A stretch of 37,626 nucleotides of DNA from Paraburkholderia sp. GTDB lineage: Bacteria; Pseudomonadota; Gammaproteobacteria; Burkholderiales; Burkholderiaceae. Shown here piece by piece: positions 8,894-17,184 of the stretch. A program made the position numbers and the translations under genes. Location: NCBI GenBank assembly GCA_031286755.1, contig JAITTX010000070.1:1-37626 (forward strand), read 5' to 3'. The number at the start of each line of letters is the position of its first letter. The stretch's first letter is position 1. The notes beneath the pieces were generated by a model. That model did no database searches. It was not told the origin of the DNA and saw nothing but the letters and a program-made list of their open reading frames with translations.

Positions 8894-9592
8894 TCACACC
8901 ACGCGCACGGCGAACTCACCGATGCCATCCACGCCGCCCTTCATCAGGTCGCCCGGCTTCACCGCGCCGACGCCCTCCGGCGTGCCCGTATAGATCAGGT
9001 CGCCCGCCTTCAACTCGAACAGCGTGGAGAGAAACGCGATGGTGTCGGCGACGGGCCAGATCATCTGGGAGACGTCCGAGCGCTGTTTTTCCTCACCGTT
9101 CACCGAGAGCCAGATCGCTCCGCTGGCCATCTGGCCGACTTGCGTGACGGGATGGATCGGCCCGATGGGCGCGGAGTGATCGAAGCCCTTCGCCGTGTCC
9201 CACGGGCGGCCGAGCTTCTTGGCTTCGGCCTGCAAGTCGCGGCGCGTCATGTCCAGACCGAGCGCATAGCCGAACACGTGGTCGAGCGCGCGTTCGACCG
9301 GAATGTTCTTGCCGCCTTTGCCAATCGCCGCGACCAGCTCCATCTCGAAGTGGACGTTCTGCGACTGCGCGGGATACGGAAACTCGGCGGTCGTGCCGGG
9401 CGCGACGTAGAGCAGCGCATCGGCGGGCTTGGCGAAAAAGAACGGCGGCTCGCGGTTCGGATCGTGACCCATCTCGCGCGCATGCGCCTCGTAGTTGCGG
9501 CCGACGCAGTAGATACGGCGCACCGGAAAGCGTGCATCGCTGCCAGCCACGGGCACGGCGGCCTGGGGCGCCGGGTCGAATACATAGGTCAT
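8894..9592 (-). CDS. Fumarylacetoacetate hydrolase family protein (fumarylpyruvate hydrolase-like)
   Basis: This predicted metal-dependent C-C hydrolase has 232 residues, the short single-domain FAH form rather than the longer true fumarylacetoacetase. Metal ligands are visible in FEMELVAAIG (the ExE pair) and GLDMTRRD (Asp). The FAH core motifs YCVGRNYEAHAREMG and LIYTGTPEGVGAVKPGD are complete. Length and motifs are closer to fumarylpyruvate hydrolases of the gentisate pathway. The start at ATG 9592 follows a GGAG Shine-Dalgarno sequence, and the open frame upstream is not conserved-looking. Cotranscription with maiA completes an isomerase-hydrolase pair. No ring-cleaving dioxygenase is nearby. 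Confidence 0.88.
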   Translation of the reverse strand: MTYVFDPAPQAAVPVAGSDARFPVRRIYCVGRNYEAHAREMGHDPNREPPFFFAKPADALLYVAPGTTAEFPYPAQSQNVHFEMELVAAIGKGGKNIPVERALDHVFGYALGLDMTRRDLQAEAKKLGRPWDTAKGFDHSAPIGPIHPVTQVGQMASGAIWLSVNGEEKQRSDVSQMIWPVADTIAFLSTLFELKAGDLIYTGTPEGVGAVKPGDLMKGGVDGIGEFAVRVV

Positions 9593-9856
9593 CGGTTTCT
9601 CCGTCTTCGTAGGGAGTCGTGCACCATCCATAGCGCACGGCAAGCGGGCGAGGCGCGCAGGCGCAGCGGCAAAGCCCACGCGACGTAAAACGCGAGTGTA
9701 ACGCGCAGCAAGCGGTGCGCCGTGGCGCTCGTGCGATACTTCCCGTATCCTGGACTGCCCGAGACCGGTCAGACCCAAACGCAGACAAAAGCGGCCTCAG
9801 TGCCCTCCGCTGCGTCGCCATTGCCCTGTTGCCGTTTGCACCACGCCCACGCCGCC

Positions 9857-10831
9857 ATGAACGTCCCCGAATCCATCGACACCTTCTCCTGCGCCCGCTT
9901 CATCAAGGAGATCGGCCGCGGGCCCCACGGCGCGCGCTCGCTGTCACCGGAAGACACGCATGAGCTCTATGCGGCGATGCTCGACGGCCGCGTGCCCGAA
10001 CTCGAACTGGGCGCGGTGCTGCTCGCCTACCGGCTCAAAGGCGAAACCGCCGACGAGCTCGCCGCGATGCTCGCGGCAGCGCACGCGTCGTTCGCGGCCA
10101 TCGCGGTGGCCGGGGGCGCCGAGGGCATGTATCGCCCGGTGTCGATTCCGAGTTACAACGGCGCGCGCAAGCAGCCGAACCTCGTGCCGCTGCTCGCCCT
10201 GCTGCTCGCGCGCGAAGGCGTGCCAACGCTCGTGCACGGCGTTACCGAAGATCCGGGCCGCGTGACGAGCGCGGAAATCTTCACAGCGCTGAACCTGCCC
10301 GCCGCGCGCGATCACGCCGGGATCGAGGCACAGCTTGGCGAGCGCCGCGTGGCGTTCGCCCCGATCGAAACGCTCGCACCCAAGCTCGCGCGGCTCTTGT
10401 CGCTGCGCCGGCGCATGGGCGTGCGCAACTCCACGCATACGCTCGTCAAGCTGCTGCAGCCGTTCGCGCAGCCCGGCCTGCGGCTCGTGAACTACACGCA
10501 TCCGGCTTATCGCGAGAGCCTGAGCGCGCTCTTTGCGGCGCACCCTGACGCGGCCGTGGGCGGGGCATTGCTCGCGCGCGGCACCGAAGGCGAAGCCGTC
10601 GCCGACACGCGCCGCCAGGTCCAGGTGGACTGGTTGCACGACGGTATCTGCGAGACCTTGATCGAGCCGGTACGCTCGTCGCCGGACACCCCCGAAGTCG
10701 ACTTGCCCGAAGGCCGGGACGCTCCCACGACTGCGGCCTGGATCGAGGCGGTGCTGCGCGGCGATGCGCCGGTGCCCGACGCCATCGCACGCCAGGTCGA
10801 GACGATCAAGCGCATCGCGAAGCGTGCTTGA
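9857..10831 (+). CDS. ybiB: YbiB/TrpD2-family DNA-binding protein
   Basis: The 324-residue protein has the fold of anthranilate phosphoribosyltransferase (glycosyltransferase family 3), with the N-terminal helical part (about 8-75, FIKEIGRGPHGARSLS) and the catalytic-fold domain after it. The PRPP-binding glycine motif of true TrpD is not evident; instead the motifs fit the TrpD2/YbiB group, which binds nucleic acid in E. coli and is linked to the SOS response. The start at ATG 9857 gives MNVPESIDTF. It is unlinked to tryptophan genes and precedes the leuA leader by 70 nt. Confidence 0.85.
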   Translation: MNVPESIDTFSCARFIKEIGRGPHGARSLSPEDTHELYAAMLDGRVPELELGAVLLAYRLKGETADELAAMLAAAHASFAAIAVAGGAEGMYRPVSIPSYNGARKQPNLVPLLALLLAREGVPTLVHGVTEDPGRVTSAEIFTALNLPAARDHAGIEAQLGERRVAFAPIETLAPKLARLLSLRRRMGVRNSTHTLVKLLQPFAQPGLRLVNYTHPAYRESLSALFAAHPDAAVGGALLARGTEGEAVADTRRQVQVDWLHDGICETLIEPVRSSPDTPEVDLPEGRDAPTTAAWIEAVLRGDAPVPDAIARQVETIKRIAKRA

Positions 10832-10865
10832 TCGTCCCGACCCGGCGCGCCGCGCGAATTCCTGG

Positions 10866-10895
10866 TTGACACATTCGCCAGTCCTGACTTACATT
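10866..10895 (+). promoter_or_regulatory. Promoter of the leuA leader transcript
   Basis: A perfect -35 TTGACA (10866-10871) is followed after 18 nt by TACATT (10890-10895, 4/6), or after 17 nt by TTACAT. The predicted start is near 10901, almost on the ATG of the leader peptide, so that peptide may be read from a leaderless or nearly leaderless message. Confidence 0.7.
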
Positions 10896-10901
10896 GGACG
10901 A

Positions 10902-12954
<2,053 letters not shown>

Positions 12955-13068
12955 TCACGGCAACGCACTGGCACGCGAAGTGACGTCGCCGCGAACGAGG
13001 GCAGCGGCACGGTAAAGCAAGCCGTTAGTAGAAGCAAAAGCAGGAAGCAGCACCAAAGCTTTGCATGG

Positions 13069-13102
13069 GGCCGGAATTAGCGCCGAAGCATTGATTCCGG
13101 CC
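13069..13102. repeat. 9-bp inverted repeat after leuA
   Basis: GGCCGGAAT (13069-13077) and ATTCCGGCC (13094-13102) are perfect complements with a 16-nt loop, 115 nt after leuA and facing the end of the DUF4440 gene. No T-run follows on either strand, so an intrinsic terminator is doubtful. The rest of the 244-nt gap shows nothing clear. Confidence 0.45.
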
Positions 13103-13198
13103 AAAAAGCGGCGCCGTTGAGCGCCGGCGGCAAAACGGGCCGTCGGCGTGCGCCCGATGTGCCCAAAAGGCCATATCGGCGAGTGGACCTACCGGTCG

Positions 13199-13582
13199 TC
13201 ACTCGATCGCGCAACGGGTTGCCTGCCAGGCGAGCAGACGCCAGTGGCCATCTTCCTGCGTCTGAACCGCCGTATAGGCAATGGGATAGAGCAACGCACC
13301 GTTGTTCGCTTCCATTTCGATGAGCGCGCGGCCCGAGATCACACAGGCCTCGCGCCCCACCGGCAGCACGTCCTGCGACTGGATCTCGATCTGGCGATAG
13401 CGGCGACGCCCCGCCGTGATCGCGTCGATGAACTGCTGTTTGGTCTCGCGTTTGCCGTTCGTGTGGACGAAGGTGGCGTTGTCGGACAGGAGTTGATCCA
13501 GCGACGAGCCGTCGCCGTCCACCATCGCGCGGAACCGCTCGCGCTCCAGCCCGCGAATCGCATCGATTACTTTTGCAGCCAT
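13199..13582 (-). CDS. DUF4440 / SnoaL-like (NTF2-fold) protein
   Basis: The 127-residue product begins MAAKVIDAIRGLERERFRAM and has the pattern of DUF4440: an N-terminal helix pair, a DGSSLDQLLSDNATFVHTNG segment, and a curved beta-sheet ending ALIEMEANNGALLYPIAYTA and GHWRLLAWQATRC. NTF2-like folds form a cone-shaped pocket used by many small enzymes and binding proteins; no specific function can be assigned. The ATG at 13582 has an AAGGGG Shine-Dalgarno sequence. The frame is open far upstream, but that part has no domain character. It stands alone between leuA and rpoH. Confidence 0.75.
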   Translation of the reverse strand: MAAKVIDAIRGLERERFRAMVDGDGSSLDQLLSDNATFVHTNGKRETKQQFIDAITAGRRRYRQIEIQSQDVLPVGREACVISGRALIEMEANNGALLYPIAYTAVQTQEDGHWRLLAWQATRCAIE

Positions 13583-14045
13583 TGCTCGAGCCCCTTGCGC
13601 AAGAATCCGCACCATCGCGTCGACCCGCGCCGAAGATTTATCGCACGCGTCTCGCTGAAATTTATACCAGGTTTTGGCGCGTGGATACTTGCGATCGAAA
13701 GGACCGCCCTCATATGCTGACAGTGGACATCGATGCATGGCGAAGCGCGCCTGAATGCCGCATCGCAGCACTTTGAGCTCGATCCCGGGTCTATCAGACA
13801 GATTCCGGCAACGGAATTCGGGCCTGATTTCAAGCCATGATCTTGAGGCGCCAGCCGCTCCTGAAACCGTCCATTCCAGCCCTTTTTCACTCCGCATCCG
13901 CTACGGATAGTGACCTCGCTCTAGAGTATTCCTTCGGCCGCCAGTGCGTGCGGAACCACGACGGGCGGCAAGCCCCGTCCAGCTTGCCTTCCAGAGTTTC
14001 ACTGAAATCTATTGAAACAAGTATTTCGATAGGGATTGCGGAACC
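13583..14045. other. Gap without recognised genes
   Basis: These roughly 460 bases between the DUF4440 gene and the rpoH promoter show no convincing gene on either strand. Near the right end lie several GAAAT/ATTTC and GTTTC/GAAAC inverted pieces (14000-14035), which might belong to a further rpoH promoter. Confidence 0.4.
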
Positions 14046-14074
14046 TTGAAGTGCCTACAGACTCGAAGTATTAG
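14046..14074 (+). promoter_or_regulatory. Promoter of rpoH overlapping CIRCE
   Basis: TTGAAG (14046-14051) and TATTAG (14069-14074) are 17 nt apart and resemble a sigma-70 promoter. The -10 overlaps the left arm of the CIRCE element, so a bound HrcA repressor would block RNA polymerase directly. Confidence 0.55.
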
Positions 14075-14097
14075 CACTCGCCAATTCAGAGTGCTAA
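14071..14097. promoter_or_regulatory. CIRCE operator (HrcA binding site) upstream of rpoH
   Basis: TTAGCACTC (14071-14079), nine bases, then GAGTGCTAA (14089-14097). This matches the CIRCE consensus TTAGCACTC-N9-GAGTGCTAA in every position. CIRCE is bound by the HrcA repressor, which classically controls groESL and dnaK. Its place 56 nt before the rpoH start codon links the HrcA circuit to the sigma-32 circuit. Confidence 0.95.
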
Positions 14098-14152
14098 CAT
14101 TCACCGTGGAGTCGATGTCTGACTTTTGCAAGATTCCTGAGGAGTTCGCTAC

Positions 14153-15094
14153 GTGAGCAACGCAATGACCATGACCCTTCCCAATATGCTTAGCCCGTCG
14201 TCGGCCAAGGCCGGGGGTTCGGGTGTACTGGCGCTCGCGAACGCTTCCATGCTGCCTGGCCAGCTGGGCAACATCGACGCCTACATCCAGGCCGTGAACC
14301 GGATCCCGATGTTGACGCCGCAAGAGGAGCGCCAGTTCGCGACCGAGTATCGCGAGCAAAACAACCTCGAAGGCGCACGACGCCTCGTGCTGTCGCACCT
14401 GCGCCTCGTGGTGTCGATCGCGCGCAATTATCTGGGCTACGGTCTGCCGCACGCCGACCTGATCCAGGAAGGCAATATCGGCCTGATGAAGGCAGTCAAG
14501 CGCTTTGACCCCGAGCAGAACGTACGTCTCGTGTCGTACGCCATGCACTGGATCAAGGCGGAGATTCATGAGTACATTCTGCGCAACTGGCGCATGGTGA
14601 AGGTCGCCACGACCAAGGCGCAGCGCAAGCTGTTCTTCAATCTGCGCAGCCACAAGCAGGGCCTGCAATCGTTCACGCCCGAGGAAATCGAAGGCCTCGC
14701 GCAGGAACTGAACGTGAAGCGCGAAGAAGTCGTGGAGATGGAAACGCGCCTGTCCGGTGCGGATATCGCGCTCGAAAGCCAGACCGATGATGGCGAAGAG
14801 TCGTTCGCCCCGATCGCCTGGCTCGCCGACTCGCATAGCGAGCCGACCGCCGTGATCGCCGCGCGTCAGCGCGACCGCCTGCAATCGGACGGCATCGCGA
14901 GCGCGCTGGAGGCCCTTGACGCGCGCAGCCGCCGCATTATCGAGGCGCGCTGGCTGAACGTCGAGGACGACGGCTCGGGCGGCTCGACGCTGCACGAGCT
15001 GGCCGACGAGTTCGGCGTCTCGGCCGAGCGCATCCGTCAGATCGAAGCCAGCGCCATGAAGAAGATGCGCACCGCACTGGCCGACTACAGCTAA
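14153..15094 (+). CDS. rpoH: RNA polymerase heat-shock sigma factor RpoH (sigma-32)
   Basis: RpoH directs RNA polymerase to heat-shock promoters. The 313-residue protein has sigma region 1.2/2 (IDAYIQAVNRIPMLTPQEER, then DLIQEGNIGLMKAVKRFDP and region 2.4 up to about 150), the RpoH-specific box QRKLFFNLR (157-165), and region 4 with a helix-turn-helix (LADEFGVSAERIRQIEASAM). The start is GTG 14153, preceded by GAGGAG at 14139-14144; the protein begins MSNAMTMTLP. It is controlled from a promoter covered by a perfect CIRCE element, and two terminators follow. Confidence 0.97.
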   Translation: MSNAMTMTLPNMLSPSSAKAGGSGVLALANASMLPGQLGNIDAYIQAVNRIPMLTPQEERQFATEYREQNNLEGARRLVLSHLRLVVSIARNYLGYGLPHADLIQEGNIGLMKAVKRFDPEQNVRLVSYAMHWIKAEIHEYILRNWRMVKVATTKAQRKLFFNLRSHKQGLQSFTPEEIEGLAQELNVKREEVVEMETRLSGADIALESQTDDGEESFAPIAWLADSHSEPTAVIAARQRDRLQSDGIASALEALDARSRRIIEARWLNVEDDGSGGSTLHELADEFGVSAERIRQIEASAMKKMRTALADYS

Positions 15095-15121
15095 AGCTGC
15101 TCCGGCAAGCACATTCTGCCC

Positions 15122-15160
15122 CGCCCCACTCTTACCGAGAGTGGGGCGTTTTCTTTTTGG
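15122..15160 (+). terminator. Rho-independent terminator of rpoH
   Basis: CGCCCCACTC (15122-15131) and GAGTGGGGCG (15139-15148) form a 10-bp stem with a 7-nt loop, followed by TTTTCTTTTT. It starts 27 nt after the rpoH stop. Confidence 0.9.
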
Positions 15161-15175
15161 CCGGCTGAATTTGTA

Positions 15176-15211
15176 AACGAGAAAACCGGCGCAAGCGCCG
15201 GTTTTCTCGTT
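15176..15211. terminator. Bidirectional terminator between rpoH and nagE
   Basis: AACGAGAAAACCGGCG (15176-15191) and CGCCGGTTTTCTCGTT (15196-15211) make a perfect 16-bp stem with loop CAAG. It lies 15 nt beyond the nagE stop (minus strand). The embedded A/T stretches give short U-tracts on both strands. Confidence 0.8.
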
Positions 15212-15226
15212 GCGGCGAAAGCAGTG

Positions 15227-16981
15227 TCATGCCGTCTGCAACGCAAGCTCGCGTGCATAGCGCTGCGCGGCGTCGCCCACCACGATCTGCAGCGTATCCG
15301 CCGACACCCAGGCCACATCGAGCGCGCCGAGCTTTGCGCGGTCGACTGCGGCGGGGTCGCGCACGATCACGCGCAAACGCGTGACCGCTACCGCGTCGAG
15401 CGACACGATGTTCGCCACGCCACCCAACACCGCCAGCCAGCGCGACGGATTCGGGTCGAGCGGACCGGCTGCCTGCACCGCCGCAGCGGAAGGCTGCGAG
15501 ACGGGTTGTGAAGCAGGCTGCGAGACGGGCTGTAAAGCCGGCGCGGCCTTGGCCGCAACAGCGGCCGGACGACCGCTTGCGATCTCGCGACGAATCTCGT
15601 CGGCGATGATGTCGGCCTCCGGCCCGATGATGACCTGCACGCTTTCGCCGCCGCGCTTGAGCACGCCGCGTGCGCCAATTGCCTTGAGCGCCGGTTCCGA
15701 CACGTGCGCCGGATCGGCCACGTTAAGACGCAGACGCGTCGTGCACGCATCGACCACTTTCAGGTTGGCCGCGCCGCCGAGCGCATCGATATAGCGCGCC
15801 GCGCGGGACAGCGCCGTGGCCGTCACGTCCACGCCCGACATCGACGAGGCGATGGCCGTGTCGCCGGCCGAGGCTTCGCGGCCCGGCGTCGGCAGATTGA
15901 AGCGGCGGATGAAGAAGCGGAACAGCGCGTAGTACACCACCGCATAAGCGATGCCGAGCGGAATGGCTTCCCAGCCGTGCGTCGAAAGACCGTAGTTCAG
16001 CACATAGTCGATCGCCCCCGCCGAGAACGTGAAGCCGAGCTTGATGTTCAGCAGCGAGCAGATGGCGAGCGACAGGCCCGTGAGCACGGCGTGAATGCCG
16101 TAGAGCACCGGCGCAAGGAACATGAAGGTGAACTCGATCGGCTCGGTCACACCGGTGAGGAACGAGGTGAGCGCCATCGAGAGCAGCAGGCCGCCCACCA
16201 TCGCGCGGCGCTCCTTGGGCGCTTCGTGCAGCATCGCGAGGCACGCGGCCGGCAGGCCGAACATCATCACCGGGAAGAAGCCGGCCATGAAGCCACCCGC
16301 CGTGGGGTCGCCTGCGAAGAAGCGGTGCAGGTCGCCGGTCACGGCCGCGCCGCCAGCGGGCGTGAACGAGCCGAACACGAACCACACGAGCGAATTCAGG
16401 ATGTGATGCAGGCCGGTCACAAGCAGCAGCCGGTTCAGCAAGCCGTAGACGAACGTGCCGATCGCGCCCGCCGTGGTGAGCCAGTGGCCCGCCGTGTCGA
16501 TCGCGCTCTGCACCGGTCCCCACGCATAGCCGAACACGATGCCGAGCACGAGACACGCGAGCCCGGTCACGATCGGCACGAAGCGCTTGCCGCCGAAGAA
16601 GGCAAGGAACTCGGGCAGCTTGATGTCCTTGAAGCGGTTGTACAGCATGCCCGCCACGACACCGGCCACCACGCCCGAGAGCACGCCCATGTTGAGCTTG
16701 TCGTTGATGTCCTTCATCACGGCGATCTCGACGAGATAGCCGAGCGCGCCCGCGAGCGCCGCCACGCCGTTGTTGTCCTTCGCGAAGCCCACCGCGATGC
16801 CGATGGCGAACAGCAGCGGCAGATTATCGAAGATCGCGCCGCCCGCGTCGGCGATGATCTTGATGTTGAGCATGTCGGCTTGCCCGAAGCGCAGCAGAAT
16901 GCCTGCCACCGGCAGCACTGCGATCGGAAGCATCAGCGCGCGGCCGAGGCTCTGAATCTTGAGAAACGGATTGCCATCCAT
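15227..16981 (-). CDS. nagE: PTS N-acetylglucosamine permease EIICB(B), NagE type
   Basis: NagE imports N-acetylglucosamine and phosphorylates it to GlcNAc-6-P. The 584-residue protein has an EIIC membrane domain (about 1-365, starting NPFLKIQSLGRALMLPIAVL, with the TEPIEFTFMFLAP sugar-site motif near 279-291). A first EIIB domain follows (about 390-470) with active-site Cys413 in DACTTRLRL. A Gln/Pro/Ser linker (484-498) leads to a second EIIB-like domain (about 508-584) in which the aligned position is Ala532 (AVAVTRLRV), so it cannot carry phosphate by the usual thiol. There is no EIIA domain; that is supplied by the fused PTS protein encoded upstream. It lies last in the nag operon. Confidence 0.92.
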   Translation of the reverse strand: MDGNPFLKIQSLGRALMLPIAVLPVAGILLRFGQADMLNIKIIADAGGAIFDNLPLLFAIGIAVGFAKDNNGVAALAGALGYLVEIAVMKDINDKLNMGVLSGVVAGVVAGMLYNRFKDIKLPEFLAFFGGKRFVPIVTGLACLVLGIVFGYAWGPVQSAIDTAGHWLTTAGAIGTFVYGLLNRLLLVTGLHHILNSLVWFVFGSFTPAGGAAVTGDLHRFFAGDPTAGGFMAGFFPVMMFGLPAACLAMLHEAPKERRAMVGGLLLSMALTSFLTGVTEPIEFTFMFLAPVLYGIHAVLTGLSLAICSLLNIKLGFTFSAGAIDYVLNYGLSTHGWEAIPLGIAYAVVYYALFRFFIRRFNLPTPGREASAGDTAIASSMSGVDVTATALSRAARYIDALGGAANLKVVDACTTRLRLNVADPAHVSEPALKAIGARGVLKRGGESVQVIIGPEADIIADEIRREIASGRPAAVAAKAAPALQPVSQPASQPVSQPSAAAVQAAGPLDPNPSRWLAVLGGVANIVSLDAVAVTRLRVIVRDPAAVDRAKLGALDVAWVSADTLQIVVGDAAQRYARELALQTA

Positions 16982-17033
16982 TGAACTGCCTCCAGTCCCT
17001 GTCTCTTGCGTGAAGAAAGTGAGGTGAAATAAA

Positions 17034-17060
17034 CCGGCGCGCGATCGCTGCGCTCGCCGG
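17034..17060 (-). other. Hairpin in the leader of nagE
   Basis: CCGGCG (17034-17039) pairs with CGCCGG (17055-17060). On the minus strand it is followed by TTTATTTC, resembling a weak terminator between the fused PTS gene and nagE. It could lower nagE expression relative to upstream genes. Confidence 0.4.
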
Positions 17061-17063
17061 CGT

Positions 17064-17087
17064 GTGCTTATTAAGGTGCTTATTAAG
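17064..17087. repeat. Perfect 12-bp tandem duplication
   Basis: GTGCTTATTAAG occurs twice in a row (17064-17075, 17076-17087) in the 203-nt gap between the fused PTS gene and nagE. The unit is AT-rich against a GC-rich background. It could be a protein-binding repeat or a slippage product. Confidence 0.8.
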
Positions 17088-17184
17088 GAAATCGAATGGT
17101 TGATGCTGTCGTCTGCCCGGTGCTGCGAAGCGCTGGATCAACCAACGATCCGGCGCTTCACCACCGCGCTGCGCAAACGATCAA

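Noticed and set aside
13069..13102. Intrinsic terminator of leuA
   Set aside because: A perfect stem, but a 16-nt loop and no T-run on either strand; kept only as an inverted repeat.
15704..16984. 426-codon plus-strand frame
   Set aside because: Antisense of nagE; Arg/Glu/His-rich low complexity, no domain.
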